Positions 8,060-17,450 are shown, counted from the first letter of the stretch. The stretch: 64,000 nucleotides of DNA from Pseudomonas fuscovaginae SE-1 (GCF_000364705.1 NZ_AQOH01000181.1:1-64000); one strand, 5' to 3'. Notes: a model not told the origin generated them from the sequence alone. Made by a program: numbers and translations.

Positions 8060-8645
8060 CTACGATTCGTTCACCTACAACATCGTGCAGTACCTGGGAA
8101 TGCTGGGGGCCGATATTGATGTGCGTCGTAATGACGAAGTCACCCTGGCCGAAATAGACCAGTTGGCGCCAGAGTCCCTGATCATCTCGCCTGGGCCTTG
8201 CTCTCCGGCCGAAGCGGGTATTTCCCTGGCAGCGATCAGGCACTTTGCGGGACGCTTGCCCATCCTCGGCATCTGCCTGGGTCATCAGTGCATCACGGCG
8301 GCTTTCGGAGGGGAGGTGCGTAGGGCCCGCGAGGTGCTGCATGGAAAGGTTTCACGCATCAGTCATGACCGACGTGACCTGTTCGAGGGACTGCCTGAAG
8401 GATTGCAGGTGGCCCGTTATCACTCGTTGGTGGCTGGCGTCCTGCCCAGTCAGTTGGTCGCCACGGCGCATGCCCTGGATGAAGACGGCATGCCGGGAGA
8501 GATCATGGCCTTGCGACACCGAGCGTTGCCGATCTATGGCATGCAGTTTCATCCGGAGTCACTGATGACGCAGCAAGGCCTGGAAATGTTGGCCAATTAC
8601 CTTCAATTGGTCGAGCGGGGCCGCTTCGCCAGGGTCGCTGTCTGA
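8040..8645 (+). CDS. Anthranilate synthase component II paralogue (TrpG-like glutaminase)
   Basis: A 201-residue glutamine amidotransferase that supplies ammonia to the TrpE-like subunit. It starts MHLMIDNYDSFTYNIVQYL and has SPGPCSPAEAG, nucleophile C79 in GICLGHQ, and H171/E173 in FHPES. The ATG at 8040 follows a near-perfect AGGAGGTG (8028-8035) that lies inside the end of the upstream gene. It is the last gene of the run. A separate TrpG for tryptophan synthesis is expected elsewhere in the genome, so this pair looks dedicated to secondary metabolism, as PhnAB is in P. aeruginosa. Confidence 0.92.
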   Translation: MHLMIDNYDSFTYNIVQYLGMLGADIDVRRNDEVTLAEIDQLAPESLIISPGPCSPAEAGISLAAIRHFAGRLPILGICLGHQCITAAFGGEVRRAREVLHGKVSRISHDRRDLFEGLPEGLQVARYHSLVAGVLPSQLVATAHALDEDGMPGEIMALRHRALPIYGMQFHPESLMTQQGLEMLANYLQLVERGRFARVAV

Positions 8646-8800
8646 GAAGGTGCCGGGCCCGTATCCGGCGAGGAGCCTAGGCGACGAACGACAAGGAAGT
8701 TCAAGGCCGCGATGATGAGGGACAGCAGGACACGCTGACGCAGGCGCATGGGGCGGCTACATTGATAGTCGTGAGATATTTCGTTCTCGGGAGGACGACC

Positions 8801-9253
8801 ATGCGCAACATTCGCTTGCTGACAACCTTGACTGCAGCCTTGGTGCTGGCTGCCGGCTCTGCCTCCGCCTGGGCGGATCCGGGCAATGGCCAGGGCAATG
8901 GCAAGAAGTTTTCTCAGGGCTTCGATGATCAGGACGGTCATGGAAAAGGCAGGAAGTCCGTCCATGGTGAGCGGGCGCATGGTCCCAGCATCGACCGCAA
9001 TGGGGTGCTCGGCGTGCTGGGCGGCTACCGTGACTACTGGAGCCCGGGCCCTGCATTGCCGCCGGGGATCCGCAAGAACCTGGCCCGGGGCAAGCCACTG
9101 CCGCCGGGTATCGCCAAAAAACTCGACGGTCGACTGCTGGGGCAACTGCCGCGTTATGACGGCTATGAATGGCGGCAGGCGGGGGCTGACCTGATCCTGG
9201 TGTCGATTGCCAGCGGGATCATCTACGAAGTGCTCAGCGGCGCGTTCGATTGA
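8801..9253 (+). CDS. CigR/RcnB-like envelope protein
   Basis: A 150-residue exported protein: signal peptide at residues 1-25 (ending SASAWA), a Gly/Asp/Lys-rich low-complexity middle (PGNGQGNGKK), two PPGI repeats (LPPGIRKNLARGKPLPPGI) and a hydrophobic C-terminal ILVSIASGIIYEVL. This is the layout of the CigR anti-virulence family first named in Salmonella. GGGAGGACGACC precedes the ATG at 8801, which I prefer to the upstream TTG at 8762. It is probably a separate transcription unit from the biosynthetic genes. Its function in Pseudomonas is unknown. Confidence 0.78.
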   Translation: MRNIRLLTTLTAALVLAAGSASAWADPGNGQGNGKKFSQGFDDQDGHGKGRKSVHGERAHGPSIDRNGVLGVLGGYRDYWSPGPALPPGIRKNLARGKPLPPGIAKKLDGRLLGQLPRYDGYEWRQAGADLILVSIASGIIYEVLSGAFD

Positions 9254-9329
9254 GCCGCCTCGTCGGCCATTTGCCCAGGCTTGTCCAATGCCGCCGCGGA
9301 AAAACGCGGACCCATCCCCCGGTTTTCAG

Positions 9330-9557
9330 TCAACTGCGAAACCGGGGCAATGGGCGATCGATGCTCAGTGAGGTGAGCGTCTGGCGCACCTGGGCATCCT
9401 CGGCTTCCAGCGCCTTGAGGCTCGCACGGATCTTGCCGGCCGCGGGCATGTCGCCCTGGCGGTCGATCCAGTCGGCTATCTCCTTGCAGGCACTGCTCAG
9501 GCAGGCCTGGCGCTGGTTCATCAGCGACAGCAGGTTGGTCAGCTCTCGTTCGGACAT
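9330..9557 (-). CDS. Conserved small protein of unknown function (75 residues)
   Basis: The frame encodes a mostly helical, charged protein beginning MSERELTNLLSLMNQRQAC and ending PLPRFRS, without a signal peptide or membrane segment. GGAGGATCCCGTC before the ATG is an excellent ribosome site, and the composition looks like a real cytoplasmic protein. I do not recognise the family. It is convergent with the CigR-like gene and stands alone. Confidence 0.65.
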   Translation of the reverse strand: MSERELTNLLSLMNQRQACLSSACKEIADWIDRQGDMPAAGKIRASLKALEAEDAQVRQTLTSLSIDRPLPRFRS

Positions 9558-9890
9558 GACGGGATCCTCCGTTCGACCTCATCAGTGTAGCAGGGCCCTG
9601 TCGGAACATGGCGCAACCGGCTTCGGCATTTGGACTGCCATTCAGGGACCGATCAGGGGGATGTCCGCGCCGGGACTGGCGTGAACCCTTGGAGCCGACA
9701 GAGAGGAATAGGCAATACCGAGCGATCAATATCACCCGCGGCCTCTGTGTCCTCGCATTGCGCCGTGCCCGTGACAGTCCGGTCCGGTTTGGCGCGTGCC
9801 GATACCGGGCGAACAGCAATTTTTTCCAATATTCCTGCTGCCACGTTATGGCTCAATCGGCGTCCTGTTTGTGCTCGAGTGGGTTTTTCC
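9558..9890. other. Intergenic stretch, no gene supported
   Basis: 333 bases between the small minus-strand gene and the LysE-family gene. The frame of the exporter is open upstream to 9630, but that extension is not LysE-like and has no family start. No terminator, repeat or RNA gene was recognised; it presumably holds the two divergent promoters. Confidence 0.5.
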
Positions 9891-10535
9891 GTGCAGTTCA
9901 CCAGTGGTTTTCTTCTCAGCCTTTCGCTTTGTCTCGACATCGGCCTGGCCAACATCGCCATGATCACCCTGGCGATGCAGCGAGGCTTTCTGCAGGGCTT
10001 CTGGCTGGGCCTGGGCACCTGCGTTGGCGACCTGATCTACGCGATTCTGGCCCTGGTCGGCATGACCGTCCTGCTCCAGTTCACCTGGGTGAAGTGGAGC
10101 TTGTGGATCGGCGGGTCGGTGCTGCTGATCTACTTCGCGGTGCGCATGATCATCAATGCCTGGCAGAGTCACGCCAGCGTGCGGAAGACCGGGCCGGTGG
10201 TGGAGCGTTCGGCGATCAGGGCGTTTCTGCGAGGCATTTTCATGGCTGTCTCATCGCCCAGCGCCATTCTCTGGTTCGCGGCGGTGGGCGGCACGCTCAT
10301 CTCTCGCTCGGGGGCCGGCGGCCTGGCCAACGCGTCGCTGTTTCTCGCCGGCTTCTTCGTGGCGGGTGTGTGCTGGAGCGCAGGCTTGTGCACGGCCGCC
10401 AGCCACGGTGGCAAGCTGTTGGGCGATCGGATGCTGAGGTACAGCTACATCGCCTCGGCATTGATCTTCGCCTGGTTCGCGGTCTACGTGATCGGCACCG
10501 GGTACCAGGAGTTCATCCTCGGGCAGCCTGCCTAG
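9891..10535 (+). CDS. LysE-family translocator
   Basis: A 214-residue membrane protein with about six hydrophobic segments. I start it at GTG 9891 (VQFTSGFLLSLSLCLDIGLAN), because the family begins here with an MQFTSGF-like sequence; the longer open frame upstream has no membrane-protein character. The IGLANIAMITLAMQRGF region corresponds to the LysE signature loop. It is likely to export an amino acid or analogue. It converges with the AraC-family gene at 10565, only 29 bases away, and that regulator is a good candidate controller. Confidence 0.85.
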   Translation: MQFTSGFLLSLSLCLDIGLANIAMITLAMQRGFLQGFWLGLGTCVGDLIYAILALVGMTVLLQFTWVKWSLWIGGSVLLIYFAVRMIINAWQSHASVRKTGPVVERSAIRAFLRGIFMAVSSPSAILWFAAVGGTLISRSGAGGLANASLFLAGFFVAGVCWSAGLCTAASHGGKLLGDRMLRYSYIASALIFAWFAVYVIGTGYQEFILGQPA

Positions 10536-10564
10536 GCCTGTGTGCGAGTCGACCGTACAGGCCG

Positions 10565-11377
10565 CTAACGCAGCGGGCCCTCGCGCCGTGGGTGCGGGCT
10601 GTCCCTGAAGGCGTCCGAGTACACCTGGGGAGAGACACCCATCACCTTGCGAAAGGCGTTGATAAAGTGGCTCTGGTCATAGAAACCCAGTTCGGTCGCC
10701 ACGTCCAGAACGCTGGCCCGATTCCGTAGCCGTCGGCGCGACTCGATCAGCCGCAGTTGCATCTGGTACTGCAAGGGCGCCAGCCCGACCTGTTTCTTGA
10801 AGCAGCGAACCAGGTGGTACTTGCTCAGGCCCACGGTCGCGGCCAGCTCATCCAGGTCGGCCTTGCGGGTGAGGCAGTCGCGCAGGTACTCGACGGCCAG
10901 CGAAACGGCGGCGTGTTGCTCGCCCACGCGCGTATTGCGGGGTTCCAGCCATTGGCAGAGCAGATACAGGAAGGCTTCCTCCCGCCGGTTGCGATGAGCG
11001 GCCGGTGTCCGGGCGAAGTCGAGCAGGGCCTGGTGCAGGCCCGGATGACTGAAAACGCCTTGCTCGAAGGTGTTGTTCGCCAGGTTGTTGTCCCTGACCA
11101 CGCGGGAAATGCCTGCGGGATCCAGGTGCAGGCTCACATACTCGACCCCGCTCGGGCAAAACGCCGAGGCCTGCATGGCCAGCGGGTTGTACAGGGTGAT
11201 CTCGCCGGGCCTGGCGGTCAGCGTCCGGCCGTCGAGCCAGATGTGTTCGGTGCCCTTGAGATTGGTGCCCAGCACATACTCGTCATGGGTATGGCGGGGG
11301 AAACTCGCGGCGTCGGCACGCACCCACGAGGCTTCGATCAGCGTGCCAGCTTGCCAGTCGTCGATGACAAGGGGCAT
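10565..11377 (-). CDS. AraC-family transcriptional regulator
   Basis: A 270-residue protein with an N-terminal cupin-like ligand-binding half (FPRHTHDEYVLGTN, then ARPGEITLYNP) and a C-terminal double helix-turn-helix (LDELAATVGLSKYHLVRCFK, then VLDVATELGFYDQSHFINAF) with the family's closing GVSPQVYS. This is the AraC type often paired with LysE exporters. It is convergent with the LysE gene at 9891. The inducer is probably the exported amino acid; this is inference from the pairing. Confidence 0.9.
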   Translation of the reverse strand: MPLVIDDWQAGTLIEASWVRADAASFPRHTHDEYVLGTNLKGTEHIWLDGRTLTARPGEITLYNPLAMQASAFCPSGVEYVSLHLDPAGISRVVRDNNLANNTFEQGVFSHPGLHQALLDFARTPAAHRNRREEAFLYLLCQWLEPRNTRVGEQHAAVSLAVEYLRDCLTRKADLDELAATVGLSKYHLVRCFKKQVGLAPLQYQMQLRLIESRRRLRNRASVLDVATELGFYDQSHFINAFRKVMGVSPQVYSDAFRDSPHPRREGPLR

Positions 11378-11880
11378 GGGTCACGTCCTCCCGGCCAGCG
11401 CATCAGGCTGTTGCGGGGCAATCGGCTGGGGATCGGGCGGGAAAGTCATGCTGTCATTGTGCCAGAACGCAGTCCTGGCGGCGATAAACGCCGGGGTGAA
11501 TCGTCAGGCAGTCGAGGCCTTTGGCTCGCAGACGGGTACACTGGCCAGATGGCTTGCACGATTTCCTGGACAGGAACAGGTGATGATCGAGTTTGAGGCG
11601 CAACGCTTGCGTGATGCATGCCATGTCTTCACTTCGCGCAGAGAGAAGCTCGACTCCAGGCGCTTGAGGCGCTTCCAGCAGGGCAAGGGCGAGTGGGAAA
11701 CTCGCTGAACGGAATCTGCTGGCTCCCGAGCACCCCCCGGTTGTGCCAGCTCGGCGGCCCGCTGTTCCAGGCGGCCGAGCAGCACTTCATTCCGGGACCG
11801 AACACCTAACACAGCGCCGGGCGGTATCGCTTCAGCCCTGGGCGTGAATGTCGGCGCTGATCAACCGTTGGACGACCCGG
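11378..11880. other. Intergenic stretch, only a doubtful 41-codon frame
   Basis: 503 bases between two minus-strand genes. It must contain the promoter of the AraC gene. A plus-strand frame 11583-11708 (starting MIEFEAQRLRDACHVF, rich in Arg) has a weak ribosome site and could be a small Arg-rich protein or the tail of a decayed gene; I recognise no family. Nothing else was seen. Confidence 0.3.
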
Positions 11881-13446
11881 CTACCGGTTGAACCGCTCGA
11901 CCAGGGAGTATTGCGTGGAAGCGGTCCTGGTCAGGTCCTTGCTCAGTTCCGTCGAGAGAATGGCCTGCTCCGAGGATTGGTCGGCCAGTTGGGCTATCGT
12001 GCTGATATTGCGGCTGATTTCGTCAGCGACCGCGGTCTGTTCTTCCGTGGCGGTGGCAATCTGCGAGGTCATGTCGGTGATGTGGGCGACGGCTTCGCTG
12101 ATCCCCACCAGGGCCTTGTCCGCCTCGAGCACCCAGGCCACGCCTTCCTCGGCCTGGCGATTGCCGTTTTCCATGGTCTGCACGGCATTGTTGGAGGAGG
12201 TCTGCAGCTTGGTGATCAGTTCATGGATCTGGTTGGTGGATTGCGAGGTGCGCTGGGCCAGTTGCCGAACTTCGTCGGCCACCACGGCGAAACCACGTCC
12301 CATGTCGCCGGCGCGGGCCGCTTCGATGGCGGCGTTGAGGGCCAGCAGGTTGGTCTGGTCGGCGATGCCCTTGATCACGTCGACCACGGTGCCGATCTCG
12401 TTGCTGTCCTTGGCCAGTTGCGCCACGGTCATGCCGGTTTCGCCCACCACCGCCGAGAGGCGCTCGATGGCCTGGCGCGTGTCCCGGGCCACATCGCGAC
12501 CGTGGCTGGTGAGCTGGTTGGCCTGCTGGGTGGCATCGGCGGTGCGCTGGACATGACTGGCCACTTCCTGAGTGGTCGCGGCCATCTGGTTGACCGCGGC
12601 GGACACCTGCTCGGTTTCCAGGCGCTGGCGCTCGAGGCCCCTGGAGCTGTCGGTGGCCAGCAGGTCGGACTGCCCGGCCAGCTCGCTGACCTGTTCGGCG
12701 GTGTCCTGCAGGCGGGTGAGGCAGGTCTTCAGGCGCGAGTCCTGGCTGACCAGGGCGGTCTCCAGGCGGGCCTGGTGGCCTCGTGCATCGCTGTACATTT
12801 TTGCCAGCAACGCGTCACTGGTGGAAGGCTCGACCAACTGCAGCAGACGCAGCAGCCCCTGTTGTTGCCAGCGCGAGGACAGCAACGCGATCGGCACGGA
12901 CAGGCCCACGGTCACGGCGATCGCCAGTGGCGCGCTGAGAAACAGGCCGCTCACGGTGGCTGCCAGGCCCAGTACCAGGTAAGGCAGGTAGTCGAGCAGC
13001 ATCGGCAGCCAGGTGTCTTCGCGCGGTACGGCCGTCTTGCCCTGGCTGAGGCGCCGGTACAACGACTCGGCGCGACGGACCTGATCGGTCGTCGGCTTGA
13101 CCCTGACCGATTCGTAGCCCACCACTTGGCTGCCCTCGAAGATCGGTGTCACGTAGGCGTTGACCCAGTAGTGGTCGCCGTTCCTGGAGCGGTTCTTGAC
13201 GATGCCCATCCATGGGCGCCCCTGCTTGAGGGCACCCCACATATGGGCAAATACGGCAGGAGGGACATCGGGGTGGCGGACGATATTCTGTGGCGCGCCG
13301 ATCAGGTCGGCTCGATCGAAGCCGCTGATTTCCACGAAAGCGTCATTGCAGTAGGTGATCACGCCTCGAGCGTCTGTCGTCGAGATAAGCTTCTGTTGCG
13401 GGGCAAGCGACACTTCACGCTGTGTAACAGGCTGGTTGTTTCTCAT
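11881..13446 (-). CDS. aer: Aerotaxis receptor Aer (PAS-containing chemoreceptor)
   Basis: A 521-residue methyl-accepting chemotaxis protein starting [18 protein letters not shown], matching the Pseudomonas Aer family in start and length. It has an N-terminal PAS domain (about residues 20-120; [16 protein letters not shown], then [15 protein letters not shown]) that binds FAD in known Aer proteins, then two short hydrophobic segments near residues 150-195, and a cytoplasmic signalling domain with the conserved hairpin [15 protein letters not shown]. It senses redox or oxygen through FAD and steers swimming. It is monocistronic and divergent from the aminotransferase at 13706. Confidence 0.88.
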   Translation of the reverse strand: MRNNQPVTQREVSLAPQQKLISTTDARGVITYCNDAFVEISGFDRADLIGAPQNIVRHPDVPPAVFAHMWGALKQGRPWMGIVKNRSRNGDHYWVNAYVTPIFEGSQVVGYESVRVKPTTDQVRRAESLYRRLSQGKTAVPREDTWLPMLLDYLPYLVLGLAATVSGLFLSAPLAIAVTVGLSVPIALLSSRWQQQGLLRLLQLVEPSTSDALLAKMYSDARGHQARLETALVSQDSRLKTCLTRLQDTAEQVSELAGQSDLLATDSSRGLERQRLETEQVSAAVNQMAATTQEVASHVQRTADATQQANQLTSHGRDVARDTRQAIERLSAVVGETGMTVAQLAKDSNEIGTVVDVIKGIADQTNLLALNAAIEAARAGDMGRGFAVVADEVRQLAQRTSQSTNQIHELITKLQTSSNNAVQTMENGNRQAEEGVAWVLEADKALVGISEAVAHITDMTSQIATATEEQTAVADEISRNISTIAQLADQSSEQAILSTELSKDLTRTASTQYSLVERFNR

Positions 13447-13705
13447 TCCGACTGCTCCTGTCTTTCATACAAAGCTATCTGCTGACTCCATTAAAAGAAT
13501 CAGGGTGATTCGGATAAAGACTCTAGCCCAATCGTGCTGGCGTGCCGAGGAGGCCGAAAGGATGATTTGAATATGCCACTATTTGTAGGTTTTTTGATAC
13601 TGGATCACCGATAAATCGTACTTTTCCCATTTCGTCCCCCTTGATAGCGAACTTTTACAAGTGGCCTGGAAGTCATCCAGCCTGGAGATCAAGGAGATCG
13701 GGTAA

Positions 13706-14815
13706 ATGGTGGACGTAACGCGTCGTTCGGTGGTGGGGTTGATGGCGGCGTTGCCGTTGTTGAGTGGCTCGGGACGGGTGTTTTCGGCGACTTTGCCCGC
13801 CGCTTCGAAGGTTTCGTCCAGCGAGGTCTATCTCAATTTCAATGAGAGTTCCTGGGGCCCTTCGGCGGCGGCGCGGCGGGCCATGGAGGAGGGGATCGCC
13901 CTGTCCGGACGCTATCCCTACAAGTTCCAGTACCAACTGGTGAATCTGCTGGCACGGCAACTGTCGGTGCCCGAGGAGCATATCGAGATCTACGCCGGCT
14001 CCAAGGTCGCCCTGCAGCAGGCGGTGCTCGCCCATACCGGTGGCAGCCGCAGCCTGGTGGTGGCGACGCCCACCTATGAGGCCGCGGCGCTGGCGGCCAG
14101 GGCGCACGGCGCGACCGTGCATGAGATCGATCTCGATGCCGGGCATGCCCATGACATCGGGGCGATGCTCGCGGCGGACGTCAGCCTGGGGGCGATCTAT
14201 ATCTGCAACCCGAACAACCCGACCGGCACGCTGACGCCGATGGCGCGGATCGAACGGGCCTTGAAGGACAAACCTGACGGTGCACTGGTGGTGGTCGATG
14301 AGGCTTACATCCATTATTGCGATGCACCCAGTTGCGTACCGCTGGTCAAAGACCATCCCGATTTGCTGGTGCTGCGTACCTTCTCAAAGATCTATGGCAT
14401 GGCGGGCGCGCGCCTGGGGTATGCCGTCGGTCAGCCGGCACTGCTGGAAAAACTGAATGTGCTGGGTGAGCAGAATGTCGCCGCTGCCTCATCGTTGCTC
14501 GGTGGCATCGCCAGCCTGGAAGACCGGGCGCTGCTGCGCGAGCGCAAGCAGACCAACGCCCGTATCCGCGGGCAGAACATGGCCTGGTTCCGCGACCGCG
14601 GGTTCACCTGTACCGACGCCCAGGGCAATTTCTTCATGGTCGACCTGCGTCGCCCGGCCAGGGACGTGGCCCAGGCCTTGGCACAGCATGGGGTACGGGT
14701 GGCGCGAACCTGGGAGAACTGGCCGACCTGGATGCGCGTCACCGTTGGCAAGGACGAGGAGATGGCCCGCCTGCGCAAGGCTTTCGCCCTGGTGGCACTG
14801 CCGGCCAAGCGCTGA
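13706..14815 (+). CDS. Tat-exported PLP-dependent aminotransferase
   Basis: A 369-residue class I/II aminotransferase of the histidinol-phosphate type. PLP motifs visible are NPNNPTGTL, VVVDEAYI and the Schiff-base lysine in TFSKIYGMAGARLGY. The unusual feature is a twin-arginine signal at the start (VTRRSVVGLMAALPLLSG), implying folded export to the periplasm. A known periplasmic transaminase with such a signal is PtaA, which modifies the pyoverdine side chain in P. fluorescens; this may be PtaA or a relative, but no pyoverdine genes are nearby. AAGGAGATCGGGTAA precedes the ATG. Confidence 0.85.
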   Translation: MVDVTRRSVVGLMAALPLLSGSGRVFSATLPAASKVSSSEVYLNFNESSWGPSAAARRAMEEGIALSGRYPYKFQYQLVNLLARQLSVPEEHIEIYAGSKVALQQAVLAHTGGSRSLVVATPTYEAAALAARAHGATVHEIDLDAGHAHDIGAMLAADVSLGAIYICNPNNPTGTLTPMARIERALKDKPDGALVVVDEAYIHYCDAPSCVPLVKDHPDLLVLRTFSKIYGMAGARLGYAVGQPALLEKLNVLGEQNVAAASSLLGGIASLEDRALLRERKQTNARIRGQNMAWFRDRGFTCTDAQGNFFMVDLRRPARDVAQALAQHGVRVARTWENWPTWMRVTVGKDEEMARLRKAFALVALPAKR

Positions 14816-14968
14816 TTCGGGCGGCGGGGGAGTGTGACGGTGTTCACACTTTCTGAAAGTAGTGGAGCCGGAAGCGTTCCAGACCGTTGCGTCGTGAGCA
14901 CTTCGCAACGGTTGGTCTAGGCTGGATCGGCAAGAGCTGCCTCGAACTCGCCTTCAGGGATGACCGTC

Positions 14969-15217
14969 ATGCTTCCAGAACGTGAACTGTGCCAGATCAT
15001 TGAGTCCGGTTTTCTGCCGCTGTCCTGCATCTGTACCGCCAACGGCAACGGTGCGCTGATGATCAAGATCTTCGACCCGGTGTCCGGGCGCGTGGATCTG
15101 CAACTCAATGGCGTCGCCATCAACAGTTTCACCAGCGTCCGGTCGGTCGCCAATTTCATCGGCGAGCTGCGCACCGAGATGCAGGCCGGGCGCCGGGCAT
15201 TCGCCGGCGCCATTTAG
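14969..15217 (+). CDS. DUF1652 family protein
   Basis: An 82-residue protein (MLPERELCQIIESGFLPLSC, then ITSF-like NSFTSVRSVANFIGELR) of the small DUF1652 family, which is essentially confined to Pseudomonas and has no known function. I use the ATG at 14969, since the AGGG at 14956-14959 is well spaced from it but abuts the ATG at 14960. It converges with folD. Its presence is one of the better taxonomic clues in the window. Confidence 0.82.
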   Translation: MLPERELCQIIESGFLPLSCICTANGNGALMIKIFDPVSGRVDLQLNGVAINSFTSVRSVANFIGELRTEMQAGRRAFAGAI

Positions 15218-15222
15218 GCATA

Positions 15223-16125
15223 TCAGCCCGCCACTGCGGCGAGGGGCCGGTGGGTGCCTTGCAGGTGAGTGGCGATCACGGTGTTTTTCAGCAGGTAGGC
15301 AATGGTCATCGGCCCGACGCCACCGGGCACCGGCGTGATCGCGCCGGCGATCGTGCGCGCGCTGGCGTAGTCGACATCACCGACCAGGCGTGGGCCTGCC
15401 TCGGTTTCAATGCGATTGATCCCTACATCGATCACCACCGCACCTGGCTTGAGCCAGCTGGCGTCGACCAGTTGCGCTCGCCCGACCGCGACCACCACGA
15501 TATCGGCCAGGCGACACAGGGCCGGGGCGTCGACACTGCGCGAGTGGATCACGCTGACCGAGCAGTGGGCCTGCAGCAGCAGGGTCGCCATCGGCTTGCC
15601 GACGATGTTCGAACGACCGATGACTACCGCGTGCAAACCGCCGAGGTCGCCGCAGGTTTCCTGCAGCAGGCGCATGCAGCCGCTCGGCGTGCAGGGCGTC
15701 AGCACTTCGGCGCCCTGAACCAGCCCGCCGACGTTTTCCCGGTGAAAACCGTCCACGTCCTTGACCGGGTCGATGGCGTGGATCACCGCCTGTTCCTCGA
15801 TATGCGCCGGCAGCGGCAACTGCACCAGAATGCCGTTGACGGCCGGGTCGGCGTTGAGTTCGGCAATCAGGTGCAGGACTTCGGCCTGGCTGGCGGTGGC
15901 CGGCAGGCGATGTTCCAGGGAGCGGATACCGGCCTCCTCGGCACGCAACAGCTTGTTGCGCACATAGACATGGCTGGCCGGATCGTCGCCGATCAGCAGG
16001 ACCGCGAGGGACGGCACGACACCTTGCGCGGCCAGGGCTGCGACTTCCTCACGGACTTCTTCGAGTACCCGGGCGGCAATGGCCTTGCCGTCGATATCGC
16101 GGGCGAGGGGAAGGGTATTGCTCAT
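15223..16125 (-). CDS. folD: Bifunctional methylenetetrahydrofolate dehydrogenase / cyclohydrolase FolD
   Basis: A 300-residue cytoplasmic enzyme interconverting 5,10-methylene-, methenyl- and 10-formyl-tetrahydrofolate. Motifs seen are [17 protein letters not shown] (catalytic lysine region), [16 protein letters not shown], the NADP loop [13 protein letters not shown] and the closing [10 protein letters not shown]. The ATG at 16125 gives [16 protein letters not shown]. It lies downstream of the LLM monooxygenase gene on the same strand, separated by a 30-base perfect palindrome. As an extra copy it may process one-carbon units released by the neighbouring catabolic pathway; that link is inference. 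Confidence 0.93.
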   Translation of the reverse strand: MSNTLPLARDIDGKAIAARVLEEVREEVAALAAQGVVPSLAVLLIGDDPASHVYVRNKLLRAEEAGIRSLEHRLPATASQAEVLHLIAELNADPAVNGILVQLPLPAHIEEQAVIHAIDPVKDVDGFHRENVGGLVQGAEVLTPCTPSGCMRLLQETCGDLGGLHAVVIGRSNIVGKPMATLLLQAHCSVSVIHSRSVDAPALCRLADIVVVAVGRAQLVDASWLKPGAVVIDVGINRIETEAGPRLVGDVDYASARTIAGAITPVPGGVGPMTIAYLLKNTVIATHLQGTHRPLAAVAG

Positions 16126-16158
16126 GGAATGCGTCACCGTCGTCTGTAGCCAAAAGAT

Positions 16159-16188
16159 CGCCAGCGCCCCGGGCCCGGGGCGCTGGCG
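16159..16188 (-). terminator. Perfect 30-base palindrome, likely terminator of the LLM gene
   Basis: Bases 16159-16188 read the same on both strands (arms CGCCAGCGCCCCGGG), followed on the minus strand by GATCTTTTGG. The GC-rich stem with a short T run sits 87 bases past the monooxygenase stop and 34 before the folD start, so it probably ends or attenuates transcription between the two. Confidence 0.65.
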
Positions 16189-16274
16189 GAGTGACGGCAA
16201 TATAGCACCTGCGTGTCGGCCGGCGGTGTGACATAGCGCAGCAGGTTGGCGGCAGATGGGTGGCTACACCGGAC

Positions 16275-17318
16275 TCAGCGGAACGCCGGCACCACGTGCT
16301 GGATGAACAGCTCCAGCGACTTTTTCTTCTCGGCGTGCGACAGGCTGTTGTCACACCAGAAGCTGAATTCGTCGACCCCCAGTTCCTGGTAGTAGCGCAG
16401 GCGGCAGATGATCTCTTCCGGCGTACCGATCATGGTGTTCTTGCGGATGTTCTCCAGTTCGAACTCCGGACGCTCGGCGAATTTCTCTTCCGGGCTCGGT
16501 GCCAGGAAGCCGTTCTGCGGCACCTCTTTGTTGCCGAACCAGGCGTCGAAGGTCCGGTAGAACCGGTTGATCGCCGTGGCACCGACCTTCCAGCCTTCCG
16601 GATCGTCCTTGGCGTGCACGTGGGTGTGACGCAGCACCATCAGTTGTGGACGCGGCACGCCAGGGTTGTTGTCCAGGGCGGTCTGGAACTTGTTCTTCAG
16701 GTCCAGGACTTCCTCGTCGCCCTTCATCAGCGGCGTGACCATGACGTTGCAGCCATTGGCCACGGCGAAATTGTGCGAGTCCGGATCGCGGGCGGCGATC
16801 CACATCGGCGGATTGGGCTTCTGTACCGGTTTGGGCACGCTGGTGGAGGTGGGGAACTTCCAGATCTCGCCATCGTGGGCGTAGTCGCCCTGCCACAGGG
16901 CGCGGACCACCGGAACCATTTCCCGCAGGGCCAGGCCGCCGGAGGAGGCCGGCATGCCCCCGGCCATGCGGTCGAATTCGACCTGGTAGGCACCGCGGGC
17001 CAGGCCGACTTCCATCCGGCCGTTGCTGATCACGTCGAGCAGGGCGCATTCGCCGGCAACCCGCAGCGGGTGCCAGAACGGCGCGATGATGGTCCCGGCG
17101 CCCAGATGGATGGTGGTGGTGCGCGCCGCGAGGTAGGCCAGCAGCGGCATCGGACTGGGCGAGATGGTGTATTCCATCGCGTGATGCTCGCCGATCCAGA
17201 CAGTGCTGAAACCACCGGCTTCGGCCATCAGCGTCAGTTCGGTGAGGTCTTCGAACAGTTGGCGGTGGCTGATGCTTTCGTCCCAGCGTTCCATGTGTAC
17301 GAACAGGGAAAATTTCAT
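16275..17318 (-). CDS. LLM-class (luciferase-like) flavin-dependent monooxygenase
   Basis: A 347-residue FMN-dependent oxygenase of the bacterial-luciferase fold: WIGEHHAMEYTISPSPM, LGAGTIIAPFWHPLRVA and GRMEVGLARGAYQVEFDR. Such enzymes need FMNH2 from a separate flavin reductase, and two are encoded in this regulon (19528 and 33949). I propose it is the ring-opening or C-N/C-C cleaving oxygenase of the pathway, comparable to the oxygenase of the trigonelline cluster or RutA. GAGGTAAGCGTC precedes the ATG. An operator (17451-17460) lies 133 bases upstream, in the divergent region shared with the chemoreceptor gene. Confidence 0.88.
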   Translation of the reverse strand: MKFSLFVHMERWDESISHRQLFEDLTELTLMAEAGGFSTVWIGEHHAMEYTISPSPMPLLAYLAARTTTIHLGAGTIIAPFWHPLRVAGECALLDVISNGRMEVGLARGAYQVEFDRMAGGMPASSGGLALREMVPVVRALWQGDYAHDGEIWKFPTSTSVPKPVQKPNPPMWIAARDPDSHNFAVANGCNVMVTPLMKGDEEVLDLKNKFQTALDNNPGVPRPQLMVLRHTHVHAKDDPEGWKVGATAINRFYRTFDAWFGNKEVPQNGFLAPSPEEKFAERPEFELENIRKNTMIGTPEEIICRLRYYQELGVDEFSFWCDNSLSHAEKKKSLELFIQHVVPAFR

Positions 17319-17450
17319 GACGCTTACCTCGGGTCTCTTGTAGTTGGCCGGTCGACTGCGGGCCTGTTGCCTGGATGGCGCGCGGGGCGCTGCCGAATAT
17401 GTTCAAGCGGGTTCGAGTCGCTCAGCAGAACTGGTTCCTCGATAAGGTGT

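Noticed and set aside
6536-8645. Aminodeoxychorismate synthase (PabB/PabA) for folate
   Set aside because: The diagnostic lysine of PabB (PIKGT) is alanine here, as in TrpE.
6536-8645. PhnAB for the PQS quinolone signal
   Set aside because: No pqsABCDE or pqsR nearby, and the tailoring genes are different.
11848-13485. Long plus-strand open frame opposite the aer gene
   Set aside because: It is antisense to a clear chemoreceptor and has the His/Gln/Arg-rich composition typical of reverse-strand shadows in high-GC DNA.
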